A stretch of DNA of 64,000 bases from positions 744,001 through 808,000 of the forward strand of contig CM057064.1 in the NCBI GenBank assembly GCA_029945375.1. The letters are read 5' to 3'. Made by a program: the position numbers and the translations under genes. Numbering within the stretch: the stretch's first letter is position 1; each line of letters opens with the position of its first letter. Origin of the DNA: Agaricus subrufescens. Its lineage: Eukaryota; Basidiomycota; Agaricomycetes; Agaricales; Agaricaceae. The notes beneath the pieces were generated by a model. That model had not been told where the DNA came from, did not search any database, and worked only from the letters and a program-made list of their open reading frames with translations. Below are positions 12,001-24,553 of this stretch, in pieces.

Positions 12001-12480
12001 CGGATGGGGAGAAGCTCTTTTTTCAAGAAGAATTTAGGTATCACACACAAACCCCAGAATGTTATGGAAGAATACATCTCGGTCGTGGAGAGCGATCATC
12101 GATCCACAAACACTCACTCTCAACCCCAATGGCTCGGAGAAACCCGTTTTTTTTTTTTTTTGCTTCAGGAGAAGTTTAGTAGCTATACACAAACCCCAGA
12201 ATAATATGGAAGCAAAGAAGATTTATACAAAACCCTGAAAATACACCTTGGTCGTGGAGAGCGATCATGGATCCAGAAACATGTATTCTCTACCCGGACG
12301 GTCCGGACGGCCCGGGGAGACCCACTTTGTTTTTTTTTTCAAAGGAAGTCTAGTAGCTACACACATACCCCATAAAAGATACGAAGCAAGAAGTGTTATC
12401 AAAAAAATAATGCATTGTTGTTCGTGGAGAGCAACTATCATGAAAAAGGCGCTACACAAAAATGTCCAAAAGACGAGGTG
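12001..12480. repeat. Degenerate tandem repeat, about 170-bp period
   Basis: The block GGTCGTGGAGAGCGATCAT recurs at 12081 and 12250, and a decayed form (GTTCGTGGAGAGCAACTAT) at 12420, giving spacings of 169 and 170 bp. A second block ACACAAACCCCAGAAT recurs at about 12045 and 12187 with a weak third copy near 12360. Poly-T runs of 10-15 follow each unit. There are three imperfect units. No coding explanation was found. Confidence 0.6.
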
Positions 12481-12856
12481 CAGACATTGAAAAGAGATGT
12501 AGATCCTTACCGCCGCGCTGGGCATACGCAGGACATACTACCGACTATCCCAAGGACAAACCCAAACCCGCTGAATGTTTGAATAAAAAAACAGTCGTTT
12601 AGTAACTTATATCAGCTTTGTAAACGGCACCTCCGGTGGCTAACGTGGGTCATCCAAACATCTTTCCCCATTTTCCTCCAGAAGGTTTGTTTCTATATTG
12701 TAAACCCCATCACCGTCAAACCCAATCCAACGCAATCAAAAATGATATTAAGTCCGTAAATAAGTAGTCTCCCATCTACTCAGCACCAAAACAAATCAGC
12801 AAGATCAAAAAAAGAGCATGTCCACAAATCCTCTATGCATCAAAAAAAAAAAAAAA
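12481..12856. other. Intergenic, 3' flank of CAT2
   Basis: A/C-rich sequence with a poly-A run at about 12842-12856 directly next to the stop codon of the minus-strand gene. No gene seen. Confidence 0.5.
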
Positions 12857-14870
12857 TCACATCTTACTCTTCCCAGCCGCCTTCTCCTTCCTCTCTGCAG
12901 CCTCCATCATCAATCTAACCTCCGTCGCAGCCTCCGCCAAATAATGCTTCAACTCCCCCGTCCTCCTCTTCAAACTCGTAATCGTCCACCTCACATACTC
13001 ATCCCCAATCGAATACGACAACCCATACCCATCCTCAACAACCTCTCCATACCCCCACCCATCAAAATATTTACTACTCAACTGACTCGTACTCAACTCC
13101 CAATGACTCGACTTCCCAAACGCCTCATCTTTATACAACTCGGGTATCTCCTCTCCCCGATCCTGGCGTACGAGTTTCTTGAGGCCAAACAGATGACGAT
13201 CTACGCCCTGTCCATCCGCAGCCCAAGTCGAATACTGGATATGCCTCTGAACGGCTTTCCTGAAAAGCTCTCGAAGATGGATAGGGTCCGACGATAATCG
13301 CGGATCCAACATCGCCTCAGCCCACTCTTTACTCTCTTGACTGGCACTCCTGATCACCTCTGTCCTACCCAACTTGAATTTCCTCGTCTGAGCAGACTCG
13401 TAAGTTACACCCGGCCTTCCAAACATTTTATGGAAAGCCAACTGCTTGACGAGTTGTGCCCAAGCATCTGGTGAAAATTTATGATGCTTCATCAGATTTT
13501 TACCATATCCTTCATAGTGAAGGACGTGCAGGTCGTGTTTAGCCACGAGCTCGTCGAAACGTTGGGCAGCGTCATTAATGAGGGATTTAACATTATCATT
13601 AAGAGTAAAGTTGAGTTGTTCGGGTTCTGGAAGGGAAGAAGGGTTGGAGACGGTGGGAGGACCAAGGTCGACTTTGCCACCGGCAATAGTGGCAAGCATG
13701 AACTCGTTCATGCGAAGGGTGGGGGTACCATCCATACACGAGTGCTCACCCAAGAATCCCGAGCGACCATTTTCATATACGATCACTATGACAATCATCA
13801 ATGAGGGGCGGATCGCGAAATGAACTTGTTAGTCAACTGACATTGGTGTTTGTCGTAAAACCTGTTACGACCGTCACCGACCCAGGTGCCCCAACTGACA
13901 TCTTCTCTTGTCACAGGTTTGGTATCATCGAGAGAGAGGACAATCATCGCGCTTTCAATCTTCCTCAGCAGTTCTTCGTTCTTGCCATCAGGAGAAGCAG
14001 CCAACAAAGTTTGTCTGGCATCGGCCCATAGATCACGGTTGTCACCAGTAAGCGCGCCAACAGGGTGTGAATCTGGTTTCTCCCCAGCAGCAGCGATGAT
14101 CCTGTTGAACTGGAATTCCAGTTCGGCAGCGGACAGCTCGCGGCCGGTAGCGTCGGCAAGGGGGACAATGAAGAACTTGTTCTTGCGGATGACGGCTAGA
14201 TGGTTGTGGGTTTTGGGATCAAACTTTTGGGCGGTATCCGAAGGCTTGACTGGGTATCTCGAAGAATGGAAGAGCCATTTGTAAGAAGCCATGCACAAGG
14301 GTGTACTCTTGATCTTTTCCGGTTCTAAACGGCCGCTGCATAAACCGGTGAGTGGGCGGAGCCAACAGGAAAGCCCAACGCACCTCTCTACAAGCTCGCG
14401 GAAGGGTAGCATGGCCTTGACGAGGTGAGAGGCCCTCTTGGCCTGGTCCCGGCAGAGCTTGTCCTGCATATGAACAAAAAAGTAGCTGACAAAGACGACG
14501 ACGGGGTCTCGGTAGCCCATGTATGCGGCGTCGTTCCACCAGTCGGCGAGCCAGTTGTCCATGCCGGGCTGGGCGGCGCGGTCCTGGAGACGCGTCTGCA
14601 GCTGTGCGGCCTGCGGCGAGGCGAGGAAGCTGTCCACGATCTTCTGTGAGTTTGCATAGGCATCGAGGGAGAGGAGGGGCCTGAGGGATTCGAGATACTT
14701 TGCGCAGGTGTCCTGGAGGGTGGGGACGGGGAGGGCCGGGATGGAGGACTGGAAACGCAGCATGCTGGCGGGGAGACGGCGGGCGATGGGACGCTGGGAC
14801 AAACATCAACACACGGATCAGGAGCAACACAAGGGGAACTGACGGCGGCACTGTGGGCGAGTCTGAGCAT
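12857..14870 (-). CDS. CAT2: Carnitine O-acetyltransferase
   Basis: Four exons in transcript order: 14870-14844, 14793-14384, 14335-13842 and 13785-12857. Introns are 50, 48 and 56 nt with donors GTCAGT, GTGCGT and GTCAGT. The product is 619 aa. It transfers acetyl groups between CoA and carnitine, linking peroxisomal/mitochondrial acetyl-CoA to the carnitine shuttle. Hallmarks are the N-terminal PALPVPTLQDT motif, NWLADWWNDAAYMGYRDPVV, PLCMASYKWLF and the catalytic His325 in FLGEHSCMDGTP; the third intron joins FYDKHQ to LIVYENGRSGF exactly where the family is continuous. Exon 1 gives a short Arg/Ala-rich presequence (MLRLAHSAA, then RPIARRLPA) typical of mitochondrial import, and the C terminus is SKM, a PTS1-like peroxisomal signal. 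An internal Met (MLRFQSS) could start a form lacking the presequence. Length and motifs fit the family. Confidence 0.92.
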
Positions 14871-15005
14871 GGGGGCAGCAGAGACAGCCGGAAAGAGTGG
14901 CGCACCTAATAAATACGCGGCGATAACCTCCACCTCATTTTTCCTTGCTTTTTAAATTTTTTAATCGGCCCCTCCTCCCACGTGATAACCGGATCAGCAG
15001 TGCAT
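14871..15005. other. Short intergenic between ARID gene and CAT2
   Basis: 135 bp between the stop of the upstream minus-strand gene and the CAT2 start. It must hold the CAT2 promoter and the 3' UTR of the ARID gene. No TATA box is evident. Confidence 0.4.
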
Positions 15006-18000
15006 TCAGATCCGGCTCCGGTACATCTCCAGAAAGTCTACTACCCCGACCAGCACATCCGCCATCCGCTCCTCCTCCTCCTCCCCCACCTCCTCGCCAC
15101 CCCCGCCCCCCGCCTTCTTCTTTTTCTTCTTCTTGTTGTTCTTCCCCCGCCCCTTCCGCGCCCCGCTCCCCGCCAGCGCCCCAATGTCCACCCCGCTCAG
15201 ATCCAGTATCCGCCCGATGCTCCTCATGTGCGACTCCACCTGTTCCCGGTGCATCGCGTTCTTCCGCTCTATAAACTCCTCGATGATGTCCGCATAATCT
15301 TCCACCCATTCCTCCAGCTGGTCCAGCGTCAGGATGTACCGTTTCGTCCCGGTCGCAAACACATGCTGCTGATACGACAGCACATAGCCCTGTCACCCCC
15401 ATTTTTAGCCATTTCACGCCGAAAGTCCACCCACAAAAATAGCTTACGATGACAATGAACCGCTTCGTGGTCGAGTCTTGGCCCATCAGTAGATGCAATA
15501 ACGCCGTCTTTGGCCCGTACTCTTGATACTGTCGATACCCCTTGTCATGCAGCCGATGATACTCCTTTTGTTCTTCCGGCGTCAGATCCGTATCCCAGCT
15601 CAGCATCTGAGCCGTCGCAGCTATTCCAAGTCCATTGTCAACTCCCATCCCGCCACACAAAAAAGCCACTTACGCAGGGCCCCAAATTCCTGGGTCGCAC
15701 ATTGCACGAATAGCACCGCAGCCGCGTGTTCCTCTTCGGTGAACGGTAGCCCCAGTGCTCCGTCAATACTCCATTCCGACTTCGTCGCCTTGGTCCGCTT
15801 CGTCAATGGAAGCTTGGTCATACCACCTGCAATCGCCGCGTCTCTTAAAGCCGCATCCTCCTCCCTCAACGACCATCTCCGTCTCCCCATAGCACTATAC
15901 CTCTTCTCTTCCTCCTCCTCCTCTCGCTCCCTCTCCCTCTCCTTCAACCGGTCCTCCAGCACCTTCCTCTGCTCCAAATACTCTTCAAAAAGGTTCTTCA
16001 ACGGCCGGCACCGATTCTCAATCCACCGGATCATCTCCTCAGGGCCCTCCTTCTGATAACCCTCCTTAAACTTCACAATCTCCGCTTCAGCCTCCTGTGC
16101 CCTCTGCATCTGTCTCGCTTGCTGTCTCTCCTCCGGTGCCATCGCCGCATATTCCTCCGGCGTATAATTCAATGGCGGCGGAGGCTGCATCGCCGCCTCC
16201 CGCGCCTGTTGCTGCAACTGCACCTGCACCCAAGCAGGCAACTGCTGAACAGCCGCATCATGCCCCAGCTGCGACACCGTACTCTGAAACGCATCCATCA
16301 ACCCCCGTATCTTCTGGTTATACAACCCCACAAGATACTGTATCTCCGCCAACATTGATTTAAGCATATCCACCGACAAGACGTATCGTCGTTCCCAATC
16401 TTCTTTCGTCAGCAGCGACTTTTGATACACGATTTGTGATGCCTAGAGATGAAATAAACGTTTGTTTAAATCACGACGGGGAGGGGGGGACAAAACGTAC
16501 AATAATAATCATCCTCTTTATATAGTTCTCTTGCTGTAGAACATCGTGAATCATCGCGAGCTTTGTATCAATTTCTGCACAAGCCTGCGAAACCTTGTCC
16601 AACAGCGCATGATGTTCAGGAAGTTTCTCAGCGGGGACAATAATAGAATCCATCGAATTATCCAACGAAGCTTCAGTTACTGCGCACAGCATCAATTAAG
16701 TAAAAAGGCGCTCAAAAAAAAACAAACAAGCACATACTTTTACATTCCTGAAGCAGCCTGTATACCACCTCAAACGAGGATTTGGATCCCATTTTCGGTT
16801 CCGGAGGTGGCAGAGGTTCACCCTTCAATCCAGAAGAGATAAACCTCACGCAGGCCTGCGATGACGATCCCGACATCGTCGGCAAAGGTGGTACAGGAGA
16901 GGGTTCAGGAACGGGGGGAACAGGTCCAATGGGTGGCGCACTGGGCGGTGGAGGCGGATTCGGCTTTGAACCAGGCAAAACGATCCCCACAGCAACCGAA
17001 GTCGTGAATCCAGGCCGTTCTCTCACTCCACTCGACGAACCCTCTCTCATCTCCTTCAACTTATCTCTCACCCTCCCAACCACCCCAACAATACTCTCCG
17101 TCGCCTTCATCTTCGTCCTCAAATCCCCCTCACTCATCTGCGTCCACTCCAACAACAAAAACCTCTCCTGCGCCGAGATATTATCCACATAACTTGGTTG
17201 GAGCCCAACATACTGTGTGAGGAACTGCGTTAGAGGTATACCATGAGGTATGAGTGTGTGTGTTAGATGGGCTTGGGCGGTGGCTTGAGCGGTGGCTTGT
17301 GCATTAGCCTGCACTTTCGCAGCCTGAGCTGCTGTAGCCTTCATCTCCGCTTGTGCCCTCGCTCGATTCTGCGCAATGTTCTCTTGAATCGCTTGATCAA
17401 AAAACGTGAGATACAACTTGTAGACACGTGAGAGATGCTGTGAAATAGTCGTGATCGTTGGAGTAGTAGTAGTCGTAGTCGTAGTAGTGGAGTTGATTTG
17501 CGATTCAGGTGGTCCTTCAAGGGTGGGGGGAAGTGGTAGAGGTACTGCTGTGGCTGTGGCTGTTGCGGTGGAGGATGACGGCGTTGATGGTAATGGAGAA
17601 TGTGTCAAAGTCGACCTTTCGTGTTTTTCAGTTCTCGAATCCGAGAAGGAACGTTGAGCGGCTGACGGTGAGAAAGGATCATTGAATCCCATCTGTAACG
17701 CAACATCCCCCCACAAATCCTTCTCCCTCACCTATCCAAAAATACAAAAAACCACACACAAAAAAAAAAAAGTCCCGTCATCAGACCAATCTCATAAAGA
17801 GCACCACGAAACCCAAACGACGTCTCTCACCTTTGCCTCGCCCCCAGATTTGAACACGAGATGATGAAGTTGATGAAGATCCAACGACGTGCCATGCACA
17901 ACCAGATGAGAAAGGTCAAGTGAGATGTTTTTATGAGCACATATTGCGCGGTAAGTACTGTCAAAATGTTGTTTGTCGGCGAAGGGGTAGATGGATCCTG

Positions 18001-18016
18001 GTCCTGACGGTGGCAT
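15006..18016 (-). CDS. ARID/BRIGHT-domain protein, SWI1-like chromatin factor
   Basis: Six exons in transcript order: 18016-17831, 17731-16738, 16679-16501, 16442-15674, 15620-15448 and 15389-15006. The introns (99, 58, 58, 53 and 58 nt) all have GT-AG ends and consistent phases. The product is 894 aa. Residues 10-85 form an ARID fold: FDSTYRAICAHKNI, LDLHQLHHLVFKSGG, then after intron 1 REKDLWGDVALQMGF. This domain binds DNA, and in fungi its main carrier is the SWI1 subunit of SWI/SNF remodellers. The middle is Ser/Thr/Pro/Ala/Gln-rich and probably disordered. The C-terminal half has a charged coiled coil (EREREREEEEEEK) and ends in a Lys-rich tail (KGRGKNNKKKKKKK) followed by a Gly/Glu run. 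The ATG at 18016 is the first Met; upstream frame exists only from a non-ATG codon. SWI1 identity is an inference from the ARID and size. Confidence 0.85.
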
Positions 18017-19481
18017 CGCGTTAATGTTGTTGGGCGTTTTCAATTGAGTTCCACACAATCCCTCCTTGACTTACTTATCATCATGCGCTGACTAATCAAT
18101 CCTCTTACTACACACAATGCTCATAAAAAGTTTTGTACATGGGTTTCCTCACTCGGGGAGGGGGGCGTATCAGTTCGCCTCTTGGCATGTACTCGGTCTT
18201 GTAGAGGACTATTTATCCTTACTAACCATCCCTCAATTCCCGAGAAGCTGCTCCGGATCAGCTGTGAGGGACGACGCACTCACACACGAGGCTTACTCAC
18301 GATCAGGTGCAACCTCCACAAACCTCCACACAAACCGCACGCTCTTGATCATCAACGCCAAAAAGCTCTGACCCATCGAAGAGCATCGAACCCCAAAGAA
18401 AAGAACAACACAAAAAGAATAAGAAAATCAACCCAAGGTCTTTGGTCTTTTCTACCAGAAAACCCCGAGTGTATCCGGATATCGGCGAGTTGAGCCCTGA
18501 AAGCGACAGCAAGGGAATAGCCTGCGCCAGAGGGTAAGGAAGGAACAAAAACCCGTGGGCTTTCCCCAAGATCGACAATGTCAAATGCTTAGCAATGATG
18601 GCGCAAGAAGAAGTCAGACGTGCCTCCGCAGAACTGCTCCAGTCACTCGTTTTGACAGCTTACTCTGGGCTGTTATCCTTGTTTTTTCCCTCTCCCTCTT
18701 CCAGAAATAATAGGACACTAAGCGCCCCCAACACCAGTGGGAACGAAGCGGAATTTTCAAATTCCAGCACAACTCCATACTGCTCTCTTCTAGGCCCAGT
18801 TTGTTTTTTTTTTTCTTCTTCTACTTTTAAACGTCCATAAGGGGGGGGAGAGGACATAATATGGCGTACGTAATAATAAGAGAGCCACCCGCTATTCTTC
18901 GTCAAACTTACAAACCCGCAGAAATGATAACTTGTCAGGTAACCCACACCTGCCAAACTCGCAGTCACAAGTTCTCTCTCTCTCTCTCTCTTTCTCTCGA
19001 GATTAAGATCTCACATGTGATTATCATTAGCGTTTTCCTTGAAGGAGCAAGAAGGCTAAACCGAGGGACCTGCCAAACCACTCGCCGATTGCGCAATCGG
19101 TCCGACTCTTCTCTTCTCTTTAGCGTTGTCTTTCAATGATCAACCACTCCCAGCCGATGTACTCAAAAATAAAATAAAACCGGGGGAGGGGTACCCCCCA
19201 AAAGTCCGGAATAGGTTTTTCTCATCTAACGAAGATCCAATCACGAGGATCGATTAGTACTCTGTGTGCAAAAAAAGAACTCACTGCATGACTATAACCA
19301 CTAACGTTTACGGACATATCTATATCCACCTCACCCGAACACGTGAAGTCTTCTATTGGTTCGGCTGTTCTATGATTGACCTCTTGCTTACAAGGCAATC
19401 CCACTGTCTCTAGACATTTTTGTCCATGCCCTGCTCCTCTCTCCAATGTCCCACCCTCAGAATTATCGCACGAGGAAATTG
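18017..19481. other. Intergenic, promoters of ARID gene and GST
   Basis: No supportable gene. It contains a (CT)n tract at about 18973-18999 and several G/C homopolymer runs (about 18841, 19181-19200). Confidence 0.5.
18973..18999. repeat. (CT)n simple repeat
   Basis: About 27 bp of near-perfect CT dinucleotides with one TTT interruption, in non-coding sequence. Confidence 0.8.
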
Positions 19482-19489
19482 TATATAAG
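19482..19489 (+). promoter_or_regulatory. TATA box of GST gene
   Basis: TATATAAG sits 116 nt before the ATG at 19605. A pyrimidine-rich leader (CTTCTTCTTCTT) follows just before the start codon, a common layout for strongly expressed fungal genes. Confidence 0.55.
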
Positions 19490-19604
19490 GGACCCGGGGC
19501 AATCGATAATTCTTCACTATCGATTAAACCTCACAAACCCACTCTCTCACAAACCTTACTTCTCTCTTACACTCTAAACTTCTTCTTCTTCTTCTTCATC
19601 CATC

Positions 19605-20452
19605 ATGGTCCTCAAGCTCTACGCCACTAACATCTCTCCCCCCTGCCGAATCGCTGCCCTCGCCCTACTCGAGAAGAAAGTCCCCTTCGAGTTGGTCAAC
19701 GTCGATCTCGGGAAAGGCGAACAAAAATTGCCCGAACACGCCTCCAAGCAACCCTTCGGCCAGATCCCCTACATCGTCAGCTTCTGTTCCTTCTATTACC
19801 CAGATTGAAATGTACTCACTAAAAACATCTTTTATCCAGGACGATGATGGCTTTATCCTTTACGAAAGCCGAGCCATCGCTCGTTACGTCGCAACCAAAT
19901 ACGCCAACCAAGGTCCCAAACTCATCCCTACCGGTGACGCCAAGGCGCAGGCCCTATTCGAACAAGCCACCTTCACCGAATTGGCTCACTTCAACGATCC
20001 CGCCTTTGGCCTCTTCTTCCAACTCGTCGTCACCAAGTAAGAAATACAAACCTTTTTCTACATCTTCTAATTCTGACTATGTGAAAAAACAACCAGGTTC
20101 TTAGGAAAGCCCTCTGACGATGCGAAGATCAAAGAACACACGGCGACTCTCAACACCAAATTCGACACCTTCGAAACCATCCTCGCAAAGCAGAAATACC
20201 TCGCCGGAAACGTCAGTCTCAAACAACCTCTCTAAAACCTTCTTTCTTTCTAATCTTTCCCACCTTACACACATCCAGGAACTCACCCTTGCCGACCTCG
20301 CTTTCATCCCCTTGGCCGGTGCCCTCTTCGAAGCCGGTGTCAACTTTGGCGTGGGTCGCCCCAACGTCAACAGATGGTTAACCGAACTCCTCAGCCGTGA
20401 CTCTTGGAAGTCAATCCAAAGCAAGGGGTTGGTAACCACCACTTCCTACTAA
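19605..20452 (+). CDS. Glutathione S-transferase, Phi-like
   Basis: Four exons: 19605-19775, 19840-20036, 20097-20211 and 20279-20452. Introns are 64, 60 and 67 nt with donors GTCAGC, GTAAGA and GTCAGT; the product is 218 aa. The thioredoxin-like N-terminal domain starts MVLKLYATNISPPCRIA, with PFGQIPYI (the cis-Pro loop) and, after intron 1, DDGFILYESRAIARYV, whose E66-S67 are the glutathione gamma-glutamyl contacts. The C-terminal helical domain contains ELTLADLAFIPL and NVNRWLTELLSRDSWK, the typical GST_C core. The enzyme conjugates glutathione to electrophiles in the cytosol. The N-terminal spacing and the Ser at position 11 fit fungal Phi-type GSTs; the exact class is inferred. A clear TATA box and pyrimidine tract suggest good expression. 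Confidence 0.92.
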
Positions 20453-21520
20453 ACCTTCCAACACGTGAGGTTTCGACGAATCGAATTGTATATTGATGAA
20501 GTGTATTGTGGATTGAAGTTATAAGTAATGTGTATATAACAATCGGCATGGTCAAATACTATATAGAACCTCATAGAAACATAACATGCCGCTTCATTGA
20601 AATATTCAAAAGAGTGATTTTGTCAAGGTCGATTATCTTGTACAGTAATCAAGTATGACCCTGAAATCTATTTATATCATCTCCGCTCGAGAACGCTTAA
20701 TCGAGCGAAGAAGCGACCTGTCAAACCCCCCAAAATCTCCAACTGCGAGAAATTGTTGTAAGTCCTGTGAGTGCCAAGGGGTAAAAAGTTAAGATTAGAA
20801 ATGCCAAGGAAAGTAAGCCTTCTGTTGTGGAAACACGTTACAAGATCAAATATTGTTAATAGCCATCGAACAAACTGAAACGATCTCTTAGACTTCTCGT
20901 GGTAAAGAACCAGTACTAGTAAGGGATTTCGTTGGTACGTTCTGGGTAAAACAACACTTAACAAGTCATTCACTCCAACAGCAGGCTATAGCCTATAAGA
21001 TCGCATAGGTGATCATCAACGGTGATAAGTGGCATCGGCACAAGGTTCCTCGTGGGGAAACGGGTAAGATGGGCAGTTACATCATGCTTATGGACATCGA
21101 CAAGCCGAATATGCAGTCCCTCTGTCGTTCCAAGATATTTCAATTTCCGATTCGTTTTTTCCCCGGTCCGGTGCGCAGATAACGGATGATCGATGAATTT
21201 ATCCTAGTATAGCTAGCTCTCCATTTCTTTGTAATTGTAGAACAACGATGCTCATGCTAGTAAGGCTCTACTTGTGCTAAAACAGATCGTGAAATGTTGA
21301 GTGTCAAAGTATAAGGAAGGTTCTGCCGAGTATTACTCCTGAAGTCGTTGTCATGGGTTGAATAAGATTGTCCATTGTCGATTAATTAATTCACAAGGCG
21401 GGATATAACGTCCACATAGATAGATAAGATCTGTCTGGGGTATAGAGGAAAACTGAATACTACACGAGCTGCGTACAACCCGAGCTGCCCTCAATCAAAT
21501 AGTACAAGCTTGAACTGAAT
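20453..21520. other. Intergenic, nothing recognised
   Basis: Converging 3' ends of the GST (plus) and WW gene A (minus). No gene-like frame seen. Confidence 0.5.
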
Positions 21521-23838
21521 TTACTCCAGGGCCACGCGAGACCTGCTTGCACCAGCGGCTCTCCAATGCTCTACGACGCGCCAAAACCAAATTCCCATGG
21601 GTTTAGTAACAATCCTGAATCTTACCAGAAAATAGAGAGTGAGAGCACCGAGGACTGATACATGTACGCCCAAGATGGTCCTTGTGTTCGTGGAATTACC
21701 CACAAAGCAAAAGAGTAGCCAAGCCGCTGAGAGTAGGATAGCACTAATAGTAACCAAGTTATAAAACCGAGAATTCCAAACACCAAATGAGGCCACTTAC
21801 GACCATACTACGAGTGCATGAGGCACGCTCCATATAAGAACCAGATGATCGAGTTTTCTGTAATCAGGATTACTAGCGCTGGCCTTATCGACATTTGCAA
21901 ACTACACAAAGATGAACGTGTCAGAACATCACAATTTCGAATGAAGATCATATTGTCCTCACAAATTCGCTCATAGTCCGGTGCCAGCGATGAGGTCTTT
22001 TGAATTTTTGATCTCGCCACATCAGAATACCAAGGAGAGCTCCAAAAAAGCTCATGATCAGAGACATATGACTTGCAGATTGCAGTAATTGACTATAAGC
22101 CTCTACCCTTTGACTCCGAAAGATAGGTCCAGCTTGAGATATAAAATTCACTAAAATGGTTCCCAAGGCCTGATGAACCACGTCAGCTTGAGAGTACGTT
22201 AGATAAGTAAGATTCAGGCTCACAATCATAGTTGTCTCCTTCCTTTCCTCCTGAATTCGAACAATAAGTTGTTCCCATTTGGGCAGTGTCACAAATCCAT
22301 CGGTTATCACAGCCTCAAGGCGCTCAAGCTGTGCGTGAGGAATAAACAAGAGGAAAGGAGATATTAAATCCAATAGTAATGACTGCGGTTTGGGCGCTTT
22401 TCTGATCACAGATTCGCCTCGGTTTAGCCTGGCACCCCAGGAACCGGAATAATTTCTGAGTTGATCGTTGACTGGGAAACAGTTAGCTTTCAACTTAACT
22501 TCGGTGACAGGTGAGACGATAGACGGTACTACGTACCCAGTTGATACATGAAGTGACCTGTTTCCAAGACCGTCAGTCAGTCAGATAAAGGGTAACAAAT
22601 CAAACACGTCGCCGTGTCGCATACCTATATACCAGCTTGACGTGTTGGAAGCTACAAAGTCATCATCAGTAATTGATTGTAGCCAACTTATGCCAAAGCA
22701 CTGAGTTGATTTACCCTTTGCCAATTGAACGACCTTCAACATTCGAGTCAAAGACTCATATGTGAAAATAGTACTCGCGTATTCTGTAGCGGATATAACG
22801 TCTAAAAATATTTACTCTTGTTATATTGGTTTAATTGTTTGAGAGACTCACCAGTGCTGACATTCGTAATAATCTCAACAATATGGTCGTGTATATCAGG
22901 TGTGACGCTGTGAAGCGTCGGGAAAAGGCTCCAGTACATCCTGAACAGCCATCAGGGAACGACAACCAGTAGAGTAATCAAAGGGCATCTCACCAATATT
23001 CGGCTTCGAGGCACATTTCTTAACAGCCGTCAGGCGTTGAGCGCATCAAGGTGCTAATAAAGAACTCACGAGTTTGATACCCAGTCAAATCTCCCCGCAT
23101 GTTGCGGAGAGGTAAAGACACAGAAGGGTCGAGTTCAAACCCCTCCAACCAGTAGATACACCGTCTCTCATGGTGCACGAAGTAATAGCCACACCGCGCA
23201 TGACCGCCATCTCTCGTTAATTCTCCTTTCTTCCGCTCAAGTTGAACAAAAAGATCACTTTCAGGCCATAAAGGAGTGTTCTGATCAGAAATAGCATCTC
23301 GTATCTGTTTGGTGAAGTTGTTGACCAACGTGGAAACTTCGGGATCGTACATCCATTCCTCAGTTACGATTCTTCGCTATTCAACCCTCAATAAGTAGTT
23401 ATTACAAGGTGATGCTAGCCACAAACTTACTAATTGACCGCCATCCGGGAGGGACAGAACAAAATACGGCAACCCCAATGGGTGAATATGTCGCTCCCAA
23501 CCTGGAGGAAGCGTTGCTCTAAATCCGAACATAATTCATTGGGTTATCTGGAAGCTATTTTTGGACGGAAGCTCACTCTACAGGGAAGGATACAGTCAAG
23601 GGTTCAATCACGCGAGAAGCCCACTTGTCCTCCCTACAAGCGACATAATTATCAAAGGACCATAATCCAAGTAGATTACTTACACTGTCCTGTTGAGGTC
23701 AAATCTCTGCGTTCCCGAGGGGGTACACGGATACCATGTAGTGGGTTTCAATAGCACATCTTGCTGACTTGTTGTGCCTTTGATAGAAATCGTAGATTCT
23801 TCGTCAAGTGAAACACGATTCTTCAAGAGTGTTGACAT
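21521..23838 (-). CDS. WW-like domain / transmembrane protein, paralogue A
   Basis: A minus-strand gene of about 14 short exons, about 530-550 aa, from ATG 23838 (MSTLLKNRVSLDEE) to TAA 21521-21523. In order: a low-complexity N terminus ending GTQRFDLNRTV; a WW-like half LPPGWERHIHP (near 23480-23515) with PYFV; RRIVTEEWMYDPEV; a CGYYFVHHERRCIYW segment (near 23150-23195) resembling the second half of a WW domain; a helical middle ending SPFLLFIPHAQLERLE; and at least three hydrophobic segments, the last two in ILLSAAWLLFCFVG and GALTLYFLVRF. Introns are 48-65 nt with GT-AG ends, placed at the same sites as in paralogues B-D. WW domains bind Pro-rich ligands and the tail suggests membrane anchoring. 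Function unknown; the family looks basidiomycete-specific. Confidence 0.75.
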
Positions 23839-24553
23839 TGGAGGCTAAAAAAAAACTGCGGAATCGGGTTTGAGGGAAAGAGTAAGCTAACTGGTCGGTA
23901 GGTCCTTCAAGTTTTATAAACAAATCAACAAAAAGCTAATAAACGGCGCCACAACAATCTCTACCACAAGCTGCAACGACGCTATTGTGTTGTCGAACTG
24001 GTTGAATCTCACAATTAAGCCTAAAAATAGCCGGCTGGCCACAAAGCAAGCACTGCATCAACGATCAAATTTTTTGTACTAGATGCGGATTCGAACTCAG
24101 TGCAGTGACCTCATTAACGAAAACAAAACAGCTGAATTAAAGCTGTTGTAACACGTATCCAAGATAACAGGGTGCTGAGCCCCGAATAGGATGTTCTCCA
24201 CAGCTTTCCGATAATAGATATAGCGACGAAAACAAACCCTAATCACAGGCCACTTATACTCATAATATGACGGTAGTCTGCCGGGCGAGCGTCGACGGCA
24301 TCGTGACTTACGGTGCCAGCCATCGGCTCATCGGCTCAAATCACACGACATTTGATTCCGCTACATCATTTTTTTTTTCGAAGACAGACAATGGTCCGCA
24401 AATGCAGAGGCCACAGCCATACGATTACTTCTATGGAACAGCAGGATTTCTATCCCGACCACCAAACAACCATATTAATCACACGCGTTACAAATTGTCA
24501 ATCCTTCAAGGCTCTCGTTGCTTTACCTACCCCATAATCAGACATAGCATCGA
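23839..24553. other. Intergenic between WW genes A and B
   Basis: No gene. A run of eight A (about 23848) and nine T (about 24369). A GATTCGAACTC string near 24090 is B-box-like but no tRNA can be folded. Confidence 0.5.

Noticed and set aside
14219..14909. Long open frames in several frames and on the plus strand over CAT2 exon 2
   Set aside because: GC-rich shadows of a confidently modelled gene. They show repetitive Pro/Ser/Arg composition and no domains.
14945..17657. Plus-strand frames opposite the ARID gene (Pro/Leu- or Gly/Val-rich)
   Set aside because: Complements of its Lys/Glu-rich and Ser/Pro-rich exons. No independent start context or motif.
24080..24110. B-box-like GATTCGAACTC on the minus strand as a tRNA
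   Set aside because: The T stem does not pair and no acceptor or anticodon stem can be formed.
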